Source: Azophilus sp965200465 (GTDB taxonomy: Bacteria > Pseudomonadota > Gammaproteobacteria > Pseudomonadales > Azotimanducaceae). From it: a stretch of DNA of 64,000 nucleotides. Position numbers and translations under genes: made by a program. Where the stretch lies: assembly GCA_965200465.1 (NCBI GenBank), contig OZ241358.1:1426001-1490000 (forward strand), read 5' to 3'. Positions 1 through 7,988 of this stretch are shown here, one piece after another (the first letter of the stretch is position 1; each line of letters opens with the position of its first letter). The notes beneath the pieces were generated by a model. It was not told the DNA's origin and ran no database searches. It saw only the letters and a program-made list of their open reading frames with translations.

Positions 1-187
1 CCAGCCCGCCGCGCACCTTGAAGGCGCCTATTGGGGTGTGGTTCTCATGCTTCAGCCAAACTTCGCAGCCGCTGCGCCGGCACAGCCCCGGCCAGCAATA
101 CTGCGGGGTGGGCGGCATCACTTCGGCCACGACGGCTTGCGCCTGCTCTAGGTCGGACAGGGTGAACATATTGGGCGGCGGCGCCAT
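1..187 (-). CDS. PLP-dependent threonine/serine dehydratase family protein, N-terminal part (cut by the left edge)
   Basis: The reverse strand from an ATG at 187 reads an open N-terminus of about 62 residues ending at the window edge. It contains the stretch KHENHTPIGAFKVRGG, the hallmark of fold-type II PLP enzymes of the threonine ammonia-lyase family; the lysine in AFKVRG is the expected PLP Schiff-base residue. Threonine dehydratases deaminate threonine or serine to the 2-oxo acid in the cytoplasm. The ATG at 187 overlaps the TGA of the upstream membrane glycosyltransferase gene, so the two are probably co-translated. A second ATG at 169 is a possible alternative start. Whether this is biosynthetic IlvA or a catabolic/serine-racemase relative cannot be decided from the fragment. 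Confidence 0.75.
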   Translation of the reverse strand, partial: MAPPPNMFTLSDLEQAQAVVAEVMPPTPQYCWPGLCRRSGCEVWLKHENHTPIGAFKVRGGL

Positions 188-1917
188 CAGGCGCCAAACG
201 ACAACACGCGGAAGACGACGCCGTCTGAGAGCTCAGCCGCCAAGGCCAGGCGGGGCAGGGAACTGAGGTCCCGATGGTCGTATTCGTACCAGTCTTCGCC
301 ATCATGCAGCCAGACCACGAGAGTGCCGTCCGAAGCATTTTCCAGCCATCGCGTCAGAGCTTTCATGCTGCCGGGCAGATTCAGGTACTTCCCCCGCACG
401 GCGGCTCCCGTCTCGAGGCCGAATCGGGCGTGCAGCAGGCCGTAGCGGTTGGCCCGGCAAGCACCTTCCCCAAGGTTCTCCTGCAGCCACGAGAGCGTTT
501 CGGAAGCGTCCCAGTGCGTGGTGTTGTACGACTTTCCCTTGTAGCCGGATTCGAGCGCGAGGAGCGTCAGGTCGGCACTCGTCCGCACCCTGAGGAGGTG
601 GCTCGCCAGGGCGCTGACCAGCATGACGGCGATCGCCATCCATTTTAGGGCTGTCATCCAGCCGGCGGTTCGAAGACGCAGAAAGCGGTCCAGAAAGAAC
701 GCCGCCAGCAGCAGCAGCGGCACATAGAGTGGCAGGAGGTAGCGGGGATCGCTCCAGAAATGCGTGCCCGATATCCGGGGGACGAACGCCACCACGAAGA
801 TCAGGTACGTCAGACAGAACACGCCGACCGGAACGGCCGGGCTTGCGCCAGGAAGGCCGCCCCTGCGCCGGAACGCGGCACGGACGCAGATTGCGGCGCT
901 CACCAAGGCGAGCAGGGCGGCGGCCGCCCACAGAACAGGCGCCGTCCAGTCCGGCGCATTCCCGGGGACCACCACTCTTTCCGCCACCTGGGCAATCTGA
1001 CGCATTGAATCGAATGCGGACTGGCCCGTTTTGTGGGGGCTCGCCCCCAAAGCGGACCCGTTGATCATAAGAAGGGCCGCCAGCGGGGCTATGGACAGAG
1101 CGCCGTAGGCCGCCGCCTGCTTCAGCCGGGAGAGAAGCGGCGTCTCCCGCCGTGCGAGCAGCAGGAGAACTCCGGCGAGGACCACCGCGACCCCCGCGTA
1201 TCTGGTGATTGCCGCCAAGCCGGAGAACGCCGCCGCCAGGACCAGGGAGGACCACTTGAGGTTTTGGGAGCCTTCAGCCGGGGTGCGCGAGGGGGCACCC
1301 CTCGCATGAGAAGAGCCTTCAGCCGGGGTGCGCGAGGGGCCTGCCCCTCGCATGCAAGAGCCTTCAGCCGGGGTGCGCGAGGGGACACCCCTCGCATAAA
1401 AATTGAGAAAGGGCTCCATCCGCAACGTCGCGAGCAGCGCGAACAGAATGAAGGTCGTCTCGGTCATGGCGTAGGACGCAAAATGGCTGAGGTAGTGGGA
1501 ACTGGCGACGACCAGGGTCGTCCCGACCGCCAGCAGGCGGGAGTTGAGGGTGCGGCGCAGCCACAGTCCCGCCAGCAGAACGGTCAGCCCGAAGGCGGCG
1601 GCGTTGACCATCCGAGCGGCCTCCGAAGGTTCGACCCCGGCGACGATGCCGACGGCCGCCAAAAGCAGGGGAAAGCCGGGCGCAACCCACCAGGGAATCG
1701 GCCCCCGATAGTCCTGTAAGCCCTGTCCCGCAATGAGGTTCTCGGCGGTGGACAGGTAGGTGGTCGAGTCCGCTCCGATGGCCACTCCGTGGCTGGAGGT
1801 GCGGACCAAAATGTGCGCCGCGCCCAGCAGAGCGCACAACAGGATCAGCAACAGGGCGAGGTCGCGCCAAGGAGGCGACCGGTCCACGGCGGCAATCACG
1901 CCATGCCGAGGCCGCAT
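187..1917 (-). CDS. Polytopic GT-C-type (family 39-like) membrane glycosyltransferase
   Basis: The 576-aa protein has an N-terminal membrane segment followed by a periplasm-facing loop with GADSTTYL, then about ten hydrophobic helices and a soluble C-terminal domain of about 130 residues. This is the architecture of bacterial GT-C enzymes (ArnT/PMT-like), which transfer sugars from polyprenyl-phosphate donors. The acidic loop residue after helix 1 (the D of GADS) is where the GT-C catalytic Asp lies. Residues about 175-215 are an unusual threefold 15-residue insert (PSRTPAEGS core) made by three palindromic DNA repeats read in frame. The insert lies between membrane segments, so it may be tolerated in a loop. 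The stop overlaps the start of the PLP dehydratase. Acceptor and donor are unknown. Confidence 0.65.
   Translation of the reverse strand: MRPRHGVIAAVDRSPPWRDLALLLILLCALLGAAHILVRTSSHGVAIGADSTTYLSTAENLIAGQGLQDYRGPIPWWVAPGFPLLLAAVGIVAGVEPSEAARMVNAAAFGLTVLLAGLWLRRTLNSRLLAVGTTLVVASSHYLSHFASYAMTETTFILFALLATLRMEPFLNFYARGVPSRTPAEGSCMRGAGPSRTPAEGSSHARGAPSRTPAEGSQNLKWSSLVLAAAFSGLAAITRYAGVAVVLAGVLLLLARRETPLLSRLKQAAAYGALSIAPLAALLMINGSALGASPHKTGQSAFDSMRQIAQVAERVVVPGNAPDWTAPVLWAAAALLALVSAAICVRAAFRRRGGLPGASPAVPVGVFCLTYLIFVVAFVPRISGTHFWSDPRYLLPLYVPLLLLAAFFLDRFLRLRTAGWMTALKWMAIAVMLVSALASHLLRVRTSADLTLLALESGYKGKSYNTTHWDASETLSWLQENLGEGACRANRYGLLHARFGLETGAAVRGKYLNLPGSMKALTRWLENASDGTLVVWLHDGEDWYEYDHRDLSSLPRLALAAELSDGVVFRVLSFGA
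1268..1397. repeat. Three in-frame 40-bp palindromic repeats inside a coding sequence
   Basis: Three near-identical units lie at 1268-1307, 1313-1353 and 1358-1397. Their start-to-start spacing is exactly 45 bp, so each adds 15 codons without shifting the host frame. Each begins GAGCCTTCAGCCGGGGTGCG and ends in a hairpin with arms GCGAGGGG and CCCCTCGC around a 2-4 nt loop. On the coding strand each unit adds a PSRTPAEGS peptide. REP-like palindromes are normally intergenic; insertion into genes in frame recalls the Rickettsia palindromic elements. A diverged relative (GGGGTGCGC followed by CCCCTCGCA) may lie in the gap near 51930-51950. Confidence 0.9.
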
Positions 1918-2174
1918 CCTAAGGCTGGCGCGGCGTCGCGCAGCACGGGTCTGCGCCTGCCGTCAGGCAGTCTTGCGGAGGGCGCAACGGAGTGTCCTAG
2001 GACTTCGTTGGTGCGAAAACGTCGATTGGAAACCGAGCGCAGGCCCGGTTGTTGGGTGAGGGCCTTGGGCCTTGGCGATGTCAAAGCCATTGTGAGCATG
2101 GCCGTCATGATAACCTAGCCTCTCCGTGCCCGAAACTCGTGCGGGTGCAGCTCATCCCAAGGAGGGCCGGAAAG

Positions 2175-3065
2175 TTGCTGACGCTGTTTACGTCGCCGCG
2201 GTCGTTCGTCGAACCGCCTTTCGGGTCGATGCAGCGCAATGCCATCAGGAGTTGGCTGGCGTTGCAGCCGCCGCCGCAGATCGTCCTGTTCGGCAACGAC
2301 GACGGCGTGGCGGAGGTCGCTCGGGAGCTTGCGTTGCTGCACATGCCCGACGTGGAGTCAGACCGGCGAGGGGCGCCGATGCGCTCCGCCATGTGCGAAC
2401 TCGCCGGGCGCGTCGCCAAGCATGATCTGCTGTGCAGCATCAATGCGGACATCATCATTCTGGACGGCTTCGGCCAAGCGGTCGAGCGCCTCATCTCAGA
2501 CCCCGACCCTCGCCTAGGGCGCGGCTTCGTCGCGGCGGGGCGGCGCCACAACTTGGACGTGGACTGGGAAGTGGACTTTGCGGACCCGGATTGGCGCACT
2601 CTCCTGCGCGACTGCGTCCGCCGGAAGGGTGAGCTTTTCATCCCTTCCGCCATGGACTACTTCATCTATCCCAAGAGCGCGTCGCCGAGCGCAAGGCTGT
2701 CCTTTCCGGGGGAAGCGCCGGGTTGGGACCCTTGGTTCCTGCACCAGTTTCAGCGCCAAGGCTTGCCCATCATCGATCTCACGCCGATTGTGTCCGTGGT
2801 GCATCAGAATCACGAAACGGCTGCCGAGTTGGCCGCCAAGCGGCGCAAATGGGCGCGGGATGCGGCGGCGATGGCCCGTCTGCGTCAGGCGGGTGGATTT
2901 TCCAGCATGGCGACCCTGCGCGATGCGGACCTGGTGCTTTCCGCCGCCGGTTTTGAGCGGCCTCAATGGCCGGGACGCATGTTGTCCAGGCTGTCGAAGC
3001 ACAAGGCTTGGCGGCGCGTTCTGGGCACCAAGCGGGAGCTGCAGATGTGGTTGCGCCGGTGTTGA
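2175..3065 (+). CDS. Glycosyltransferase-like protein of unknown specificity
   Basis: The 296-aa soluble protein begins LTLFTSPRSFVEPPFGSMQR and later has a CSINADIIILDGF segment, reminiscent of the nucleotide-sugar and DxD region of GT-A fold glycosyltransferases, though no clean DxD triad is visible. The TTG at 2175 is chosen because AAGGAGG lies at 2159-2165, nine bases upstream, and the fold-like part starts right there. The 257-bp gap before it separates it from the divergent GT-C membrane glycosyltransferase, so both may serve surface polysaccharide assembly. That link rests on position only. The family assignment is tentative. Confidence 0.55.
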   Translation: MLTLFTSPRSFVEPPFGSMQRNAIRSWLALQPPPQIVLFGNDDGVAEVARELALLHMPDVESDRRGAPMRSAMCELAGRVAKHDLLCSINADIIILDGFGQAVERLISDPDPRLGRGFVAAGRRHNLDVDWEVDFADPDWRTLLRDCVRRKGELFIPSAMDYFIYPKSASPSARLSFPGEAPGWDPWFLHQFQRQGLPIIDLTPIVSVVHQNHETAAELAAKRRKWARDAAAMARLRQAGGFSSMATLRDADLVLSAAGFERPQWPGRMLSRLSKHKAWRRVLGTKRELQMWLRRC

Positions 3066-3144
3066 AGCAACACGCAAGGGGGCGCAAACGCCGCACTGCC
3101 GGTCGGGTTGGCGAGGCGGACGGCATGACCGCGGGGACAAAAGG

Positions 3145-4410
3145 ATGCAGTACGCTGAGGTTCTGAACCGGCGCATGCTCATTTGCGTCGGCACCGGCTT
3201 CGCTTCGGGGATGCCGCTGTTTCTGCTCATTCAGCTGGTGCCGGCCTGGCTGCGTCTTGAAGGGGTGAGCCTCACCGCCATCGGCTTCTTCACCGCCATC
3301 CAAGCGCCCTATTCGTTCAAGTTCCTCTGGTCGCCGGTGGTGGAGCGCTACGCCGTGCCCTTTCTGGGCCGGCGGCGAGGCTGGATGCTGGCGACGCAAA
3401 TCGGCTTGATCCTCTCCATCTCGGCGCTGGGCCTCTGGCCGCCGGCGGATGCGTTGGCGCTCATCGGCGCCCTTTCCCTTGTGGTCGCGGTCTTCAGCGC
3501 CACCCAAGACATCGTCATCGACGCCTACAGGCGCGAAGTGCTGCCCACGGAGGCGGAATTGGCGCTCGGCAACAGCATCCATGTGCAGGTGTACCGCTTG
3601 TCCGGCTTGGTGCCGGGGTCTTTGGGGCTGGTGCTGGCGGATCTGATCGACTGGTCCTGGATCTTTCCCATCATGGCGGCCTTCATGCTGGTTGGCGTGG
3701 CCCTGACCTTAAGCGTCAGGGAGGCGGTTGCTGAACCGCGCGTTCCGTCGAGCCTGTGGGAGGCCGTTCGGGAGCCCTTTAGGGAGTTCTTCGCCCGCCG
3801 AGCGCTGGCGCCGGCCTTGGCGGTGCTGGCCTTCATGTTCTTCTACAAGCTGGGCGACAACATGGCCACCGCCCTCTCCACTCCCTTCTACATCGACTTG
3901 GGCTTCAGCCCCATGCAGATTGGCGTCATCGCCAAGAACGCCGCCCTCTGGCCGTCCATCGTCGGCGGCATCCTCGGCGGCCTGGCCATCGTCAAGATCG
4001 GCATCAACAAGGCTCTGTGGCTGTTCGGCGCCGTGCAGCTGGCCACCATCTTCGGCTTCGTCTGGCTTTCCCAAGCCGGGGCGGACCCCTGGGTGCTGGG
4101 GGCGGTCATCTCGGCGGAGTATCTGGGCGTCGGCCTCGGCACCGCCGCCTCGGTCGCCTTCATCGCCCGGGAAACCTCGCGCTTGGCCGTGGCCACCCAA
4201 TTCGCCCTGTTCACGGCGCTGGCGGCCTTGCCCAGAACGCTGGCCTCCATGTCCAGCGGGCTGATCGTCGACGGCATCGGCTGGACGCCCTTCTTTTACC
4301 TGTGCGCCGCGCTGGCGCTGCCGGGCATGGCGCTGCTTATGTGGGTGGCGCCCTATTCGGCGCCCGTGGAGGACCGGCAGGAGGAGGCAACTCAAGACTC
4401 CGCCGCTTGA
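3145..4410 (+). CDS. ampG: AmpG-like MFS transporter (muropeptide permease family)
   Basis: A 421-aa inner-membrane protein with about 12-14 hydrophobic segments. The N-terminus (LNRRMLICVGTGFASGMPLF) and the following PYSFKFLWSPVVERY and RRRGWML loops match AmpG proteins, and SATQDIVIDAYRRE matches the conserved AmpG loop with its acidic residues. AmpG imports anhydromuropeptides (GlcNAc-anhMurNAc peptides) for cell-wall recycling. The ATG at 3145 follows a purine-rich stretch and gives the usual AmpG N-terminus; the reading frame stays open upstream but that part lacks AmpG character. No recycling amidase or beta-lactamase regulator is adjacent. Confidence 0.85.
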   Translation: MQYAEVLNRRMLICVGTGFASGMPLFLLIQLVPAWLRLEGVSLTAIGFFTAIQAPYSFKFLWSPVVERYAVPFLGRRRGWMLATQIGLILSISALGLWPPADALALIGALSLVVAVFSATQDIVIDAYRREVLPTEAELALGNSIHVQVYRLSGLVPGSLGLVLADLIDWSWIFPIMAAFMLVGVALTLSVREAVAEPRVPSSLWEAVREPFREFFARRALAPALAVLAFMFFYKLGDNMATALSTPFYIDLGFSPMQIGVIAKNAALWPSIVGGILGGLAIVKIGINKALWLFGAVQLATIFGFVWLSQAGADPWVLGAVISAEYLGVGLGTAASVAFIARETSRLAVATQFALFTALAALPRTLASMSSGLIVDGIGWTPFFYLCAALALPGMALLMWVAPYSAPVEDRQEEATQDSAA

Positions 4411-4457
4411 CGGGGCCGGTTGCGCAGGCTCCGCCGGCTGGGCGGCGAACCAGCGAA

Positions 4458-4739
4458 TCAAGGCGACCAACGGCAAGCCTTGGCCACCCGGTGCCCGACG
4501 AAGGCCACCCCCTCGTCGGCCAAGCGCCGTTTTTGCTCCGCCCCGCCCGCGTCGCCAAGGGAGCTGCGCAGGCTGGCGTTGACCACCCGGTGCCAAGGCA
4601 GGCGCGTCCCCGGCGGCAAGCGCCGCAGCACCGCGCCGACGAAGCGGGCGTGGGCCGGCATTCCGGCCAAGGCGGCCACCTGCCCGTAGGTGGCGACCTT
4701 GCCCTTGGGAATCATGGAGACCACCTGCCAAACCCGCAT
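4458..4739 (-). CDS. Alkyltransferase-like (ATL) DNA-binding protein
   Basis: The 93-aa product is only the DNA-binding domain of O6-alkylguanine-DNA alkyltransferase: IPKGKVATYGQVAALAG leads the helix-turn-helix, with FVGAVLR as the recognition helix. The active-site PCHRV of true alkyltransferases is PWHRV here (Trp replaces the acceptor Cys). This is the signature of ATL proteins (E. coli YbaZ, fission yeast Atl1), which bind O6-alkylguanine and recruit nucleotide excision repair. The ATG at 4739 is chosen because the frame further upstream crosses the groES promoter, although its ribosome-binding site is poor. It converges on the AmpG gene and diverges from groESL. Confidence 0.8.
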   Translation of the reverse strand: MRVWQVVSMIPKGKVATYGQVAALAGMPAHARFVGAVLRRLPPGTRLPWHRVVNASLRSSLGDAGGAEQKRRLADEGVAFVGHRVAKACRWSP

Positions 4740-4836
4740 CTCCGGACTGGGCTCGGCCGGCGGCGCTTGGACGGCAGCTGGCCGCCGGCGATGCTTGGTG
4801 AGTTGAGGGTTCAATGAAAAAAATTTCCGGTACGCC

Positions 4837-4866
4837 TTGAAACCGCCAACGGCGGCCCTATTATAC
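4837..4866 (+). promoter_or_regulatory. groESL promoter, sigma70- and sigma32-like
   Basis: TTGAAA at 4837-4842 and TATTAT at 4859-4864 are separated by 16 bp. The same bases also read CTTGAAA-N13-CCCTATTA, close to the heat-shock sigma32 consensus (CTTGAAA, 11-16 bp, CCCCATNT). The promoter sits immediately upstream of the CIRCE operator and about 145 bp before groES. Promoter calls by eye are approximate; which sigma factor acts here is inference. Confidence 0.6.
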
Positions 4867-4879
4867 GCTGCCGTTGGGG

Positions 4880-4906
4880 TTGGCACTCTCAGTAGGAGAG
4901 TGCCAA
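4880..4906 (+). promoter_or_regulatory. CIRCE operator (HrcA binding site)
   Basis: A perfect 9-9-9 inverted repeat, TTGGCACTC - 9 bp - GAGTGCCAA, fits the CIRCE consensus TTAGCACTC-N9-GAGTGCTAA with one compensated change in each arm. CIRCE is the operator for the HrcA heat-shock repressor, whose folding depends on GroESL. It lies just downstream of the -10 box, where repressor binding would block initiation, and 104 bp before groES. No hrcA gene is in this window. Confidence 0.92.
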
Positions 4907-5010
4907 CAGCCGTGGCGGCTCCGGGCGCCAAAGCAGGCAGCCGGGCGCACGGCTAACCGTGAAACAAGACGCTTGCCCTTAGCGGCAGGAAAAATGGGAG
5001 AACTCAGGCA

Positions 5011-5301
5011 ATGAAAATTCGACCCTTACATGACCGCGTCGTCGTGCGTCGGTTGGAGGAGGAAACCACCACTGCCGGGGGCATCGTGCTGCCGGATTCG
5101 GCCGCCGAAAAGCCCTCTCAGGGCGAGGTTCTCGCGGTTGGCCCGGGCAAGGTCCAGGACAACGGCGATGTGCGCAGGCCGGACGTCAAGGTGGGCGACA
5201 AGATCATTTTCGGCCAATACGGCGGCAGCACGGTGAAGATCGAGGGGGATGAGCTGCTCATCCTCAGCGAAAGCGAGATCTTCGGCGTGCTCGAAGGCTA
5301 A
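5011..5301 (+). CDS. groES: Co-chaperonin GroES
   Basis: The 96-aa length is typical of the 10-kDa co-chaperonin that caps GroEL heptamers in the cytoplasm. MKIRPLHDRVVVRR and TAGGIVLPDSAAEKP (the mobile loop region that binds GroEL) are clearly visible, as is the C-terminal EILGV-like segment (EIFGVLEG). It is first in a two-gene operon, 27 bp before groEL, behind a CIRCE operator and a heat-shock-like promoter. Confidence 0.98.
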   Translation: MKIRPLHDRVVVRRLEEETTTAGGIVLPDSAAEKPSQGEVLAVGPGKVQDNGDVRRPDVKVGDKIIFGQYGGSTVKIEGDELLILSESEIFGVLEG

Positions 5302-5328
5302 CGATTGAACACCAGCGAGGAGTAAGCA

Positions 5329-6963
5329 ATGAGCGCGAAAGACGTGAAATTTGGAGACGACGCACGCGGCGGCATGCTCAAGGGCGTGAACATCCTAGCC
5401 GATGCCGTCAGGGTCACCTTGGGGCCCAAGGGCCGCAACGTGGTGCTTGACAAGTCCTTTGGAGCGCCCACCGTCACCAAGGACGGGGTGTCCGTGGCCA
5501 AGGAGGTCGAACTCAAGGACAAGTTCGAGAACATGGGCGCCCAGATGGTGAAGGAGGTCGCCAGCCAGACTTCGGACGAAGCCGGCGACGGCACCACCAC
5601 CGCCACGGTTTTGGCCCAATCCATCCTCACGGAAGGGCTGAAGTCCGTGGCCGCCGGCATGAACCCCATGGACCTCAAGCGCGGCATCGACAAGGCGGTG
5701 GTCGCAGCCGTTAAGTCCATCGGCAAGATGTCGCGGCCCTGCGAGGACTCCACCGCCGTGGCCCAGGTGGGCAGCATTTCCGCCAACAGCGACACGGCCG
5801 TCGGCGAGATCATCGCCGAAGCCATGGACAAGGTGGGCCGCGAAGGCGTGATCACCGTGGAGGAAGGCAGCGGCTTGGAGAACGAGCTCGACGTGGTGGA
5901 GGGCATGCAGTTCGACCGCGGCTACCTCTCCCCCTACTTCATCAACAATCAGGACTCGATGTCCGCGGACCTGGAGGAGCCCTACATCCTCTTGTGCGAC
6001 AAGAAGATCTCCAACATCCGCGACATGCTGCCGGTCCTGGAGAACGTGGCCAAATCCGGCAAGTCGCTGATGGTCATCGCCGAAGACATTGAGGGCGAAG
6101 CGTTGGCGACCCTGGTGGTCAACAACATGCGCGGCATCGTCAAGGTGGCCGCCGCCAAGGCTCCCGGCTTCGGAGACCGGCGCAAGGCGATGCTTCAGGA
6201 CATCGCCATCCTCACCGGCGGCACGGTGATCTCCGAGGAAGTGGGCCTGACGCTGGAGGGCGCCACCCTGGACGATCTCGGCACCGCCAAGCGGGTGTCC
6301 TGCACCAAGGAGAACTCCACCATTGTCGATGGCGCCGGCGCCAAGGACGAGATCGAAGGCCGCATCAAGCAGATCCGCCAGGAGATCGAAGACACCTCTT
6401 CGGACTATGACCGCGAGAAGCTGCAGGAGCGCTTGGCCAAGCTGGCCGGCGGCGTGGCCGTCATCAAGGTCGGGGCGCCCACGGAAGTGGAGATGAAGGA
6501 GAAGAAGGCGCGCGTTGAGGACGCCCTGCACTCCACCCGCGCCGCCGTTGAGGAAGGCGTGGTCGCCGGCGGCGGCGTCGCCCTTGTGCGGGCGCTGGAC
6601 GCGGTCGCCAAGGTCAAGGGCGACAACGAGGACCAGAACGTCGGCATCGGCATCGCCACCCGGGCGCTGAGCTCGCCCCTGCGCCAGATCGCCATCAACG
6701 CCGGCGTCGAAGGCGCCGTGGTGTTCGACAAGGTCGCCGCCCTGGAGGGCAACCAAGGCTTCAATGCGGCCACCGGCGAATACGGCGACATGCTGGAGAT
6801 GGGCATCTTGGATCCGGCCAAGGTGGCCCGCACCGCCTTGCAGGCTGCGGCTTCCGTCGCCGGGTTGATGATCACCACCGAAGCGATGGTGAGCGAACTG
6901 CCCGAGGACAAGCCGCCTCCGGCCCCCGGCGGCGGCATGCCGGACATGGGCGGCATGATGTAG
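5329..6963 (+). CDS. groEL: Chaperonin GroEL
   Basis: The 544-aa ATP-dependent chaperonin has the expected length. Its equatorial ATP-binding motifs include LGPKGRNVVLDKSFG and AGDGTTTATVLAQ, with apical and intermediate domains between, and it ends in the usual flexible Gly-Met tail (GGMPDMGGMM). A GAGGAG ribosome-binding site precedes the ATG. It folds cytoplasmic proteins with GroES and shares the groES promoter and CIRCE control. An intrinsic terminator follows about 45 bp after the stop. Confidence 0.99.
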   Translation: MSAKDVKFGDDARGGMLKGVNILADAVRVTLGPKGRNVVLDKSFGAPTVTKDGVSVAKEVELKDKFENMGAQMVKEVASQTSDEAGDGTTTATVLAQSILTEGLKSVAAGMNPMDLKRGIDKAVVAAVKSIGKMSRPCEDSTAVAQVGSISANSDTAVGEIIAEAMDKVGREGVITVEEGSGLENELDVVEGMQFDRGYLSPYFINNQDSMSADLEEPYILLCDKKISNIRDMLPVLENVAKSGKSLMVIAEDIEGEALATLVVNNMRGIVKVAAAKAPGFGDRRKAMLQDIAILTGGTVISEEVGLTLEGATLDDLGTAKRVSCTKENSTIVDGAGAKDEIEGRIKQIRQEIEDTSSDYDREKLQERLAKLAGGVAVIKVGAPTEVEMKEKKARVEDALHSTRAAVEEGVVAGGGVALVRALDAVAKVKGDNEDQNVGIGIATRALSSPLRQIAINAGVEGAVVFDKVAALEGNQGFNAATGEYGDMLEMGILDPAKVARTALQAAASVAGLMITTEAMVSELPEDKPPPAPGGGMPDMGGMM

Positions 6964-7008
6964 CCCGCGCTCGCCGCTTTCCGTTCAAACAACGGAATTG
7001 GCGCAACA

Positions 7009-7038
7009 AAAGCCCCGGCTTCGGTCGGGGCTTTTTTT
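7009..7038 (+). terminator. Intrinsic terminator of groESL
   Basis: AAAGCCCCG and CGGGGCTTT form a GC-rich stem with a small loop, followed by a run of seven T. It sits between groEL and the convergent SDR gene, so it can end groESL transcription and, less strongly, the opposite transcript. Confidence 0.9.
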
Positions 7039-7073
7039 GCGCCGCGGCGCCGGAGGACGCAGCAGCGCTGCAA

Positions 7074-7814
7074 TCAGAACCGCAGCCGCTTGAACAGGGG
7101 CTCCGGGATGGCGCGGACAATCCACATGATCAGGCGCCAGACAGTGCGCACATAGACCACGTCCCGGCGTCTGCGCATTGCCACGGCCACGGCCGCGGCC
7201 ACTTCCTCAGGCGCCGCGGTCAGCCCGCGGGGCAGGGCCATCCCCTCGGTCCTGCGGGTATGCACATAGCCGGGCTTCAGGGTGACCACATGAACGCCGG
7301 AGCCGTGCAGGCGATTGCGCAACCCGGACAGGAACGCCGTGAAGCCGGCCTTGGCCGAGCCGTAAACGTAGTTCCGGGCGCGGCCCCGCTCTCCGGCAAC
7401 GGAGCTGACGCCGACCAGAACGCCGCTGCCGCGCCGTGCGAAGCGCTCGGCCAGCGCCGCCATCAACAACGCCGGGCCGATGTAGTTGGTGCGCATGAGC
7501 CGCTCCGCCGCCGCTCCGTCCCGTTGGCGCCCGCTTCGCCCGCCAGCGTCTCCCACCACGCATACGGCGGCATCGGGCAAGGGGTCCAGTTCGTCGAGCA
7601 AGGATGCTCCGCAGTCCGCCCGCAGCAGGTCGCAATGGTGGCAGGAGATGGCGGCGACGGAACGCGCCCGCAAATCCTCCGCCTCCCGCGCCAGCCGCGA
7701 CGGGTCTCGACCGGCCAACTGCAAGGCCCAGCCGTCAGCCGCCAGCTTGCGGGCGATGGCGCGGCCTATGTCCGAAGTGGCGCCAACCACCAGCAGGGTG
7801 CGAACTTCCGCCAC
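7074..7814 (-). CDS. Short-chain dehydrogenase/reductase (SDR)
   Basis: The 246-aa classical-length SDR starts with the Rossmann glycine motif LLVVGATSDIGRAIARKLAADG, followed by LQLAGRDPSRL, which suggests NADP(H) use because Arg follows the second strand. The catalytic triad is visible as SSVAG (Ser) and YVYGSAKAG (Tyr-x3-Lys). The C-terminus has a hydrophobic helix near VWRLIMWIVRAIPEPLFKRL, so the protein may be membrane-associated, as in DprE2-like and other lipid-acting SDRs. The GTG at 7814 directly precedes the Rossmann motif; a TTG at 7874 would add 20 less SDR-like residues. The substrate is unknown. Confidence 0.85.
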   Translation of the reverse strand: MAEVRTLLVVGATSDIGRAIARKLAADGWALQLAGRDPSRLAREAEDLRARSVAAISCHHCDLLRADCGASLLDELDPLPDAAVCVVGDAGGRSGRQRDGAAAERLMRTNYIGPALLMAALAERFARRGSGVLVGVSSVAGERGRARNYVYGSAKAGFTAFLSGLRNRLHGSGVHVVTLKPGYVHTRRTEGMALPRGLTAAPEEVAAAVAVAMRRRRDVVYVRTVWRLIMWIVRAIPEPLFKRLRF

Positions 7815-7903
7815 TAGGGCGCCCCCACAAATGATGCGGAAGCTATGGTACGCCAGCGCCGCCAACCGAAGCAAAGCGGCTCGGCGGGGCCAATCGATGG
7901 ACG

Positions 7904-7976
7904 CTATGGTTGCGGCGCTTGCGATGGTCTGCTGCGGGAGCGCGGGCCGGGCGATCCTTAATCCGGGGATTGGGGT
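7904..7976. repeat. Truncated copy of a MITE-like element (right half)
   Basis: This stretch ends in GATCCTTAATCCGGGGATTG, matching the right terminal repeat of the elements at 8698-8898 and 15105-15264. Its interior (ATGGTTGCGGCGCTTGCGATGG then GAGCGCGGGCCGG, positions 7904-7951) matches their middle section. The left half is missing, so it looks like a decayed or deleted copy. It lies between the SDR and the histidine phosphatase genes. Confidence 0.6.
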
Positions 7977-7988
7977 GTGGGAAGTCGT

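Noticed and set aside
302..1255. 317-codon open frame on the minus strand inside the GT-C gene
   Set aside because: It lies in another frame of the same strand as the membrane glycosyltransferase, has no ribosome-binding site and a GC-driven Arg/Gly/Pro composition; the GT-C frame has clear membrane segments.
1268..1397. Repeats considered as a CRISPR array
   Set aside because: The 40-bp units have 4-5 bp gaps, not spacers, and are read as protein.
3709..4731. 340-codon minus-strand frame opposite ampG
   Set aside because: Low-complexity Arg/Gly/Ala composition and overlap with the clear AmpG frame mark it as an antisense shadow of GC-rich coding.
5395..6756. 453-codon minus-strand frame opposite groEL
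   Set aside because: GroEL is unmistakable on the plus strand; the antisense frame is rich in His, Gly and Val with no known domain.
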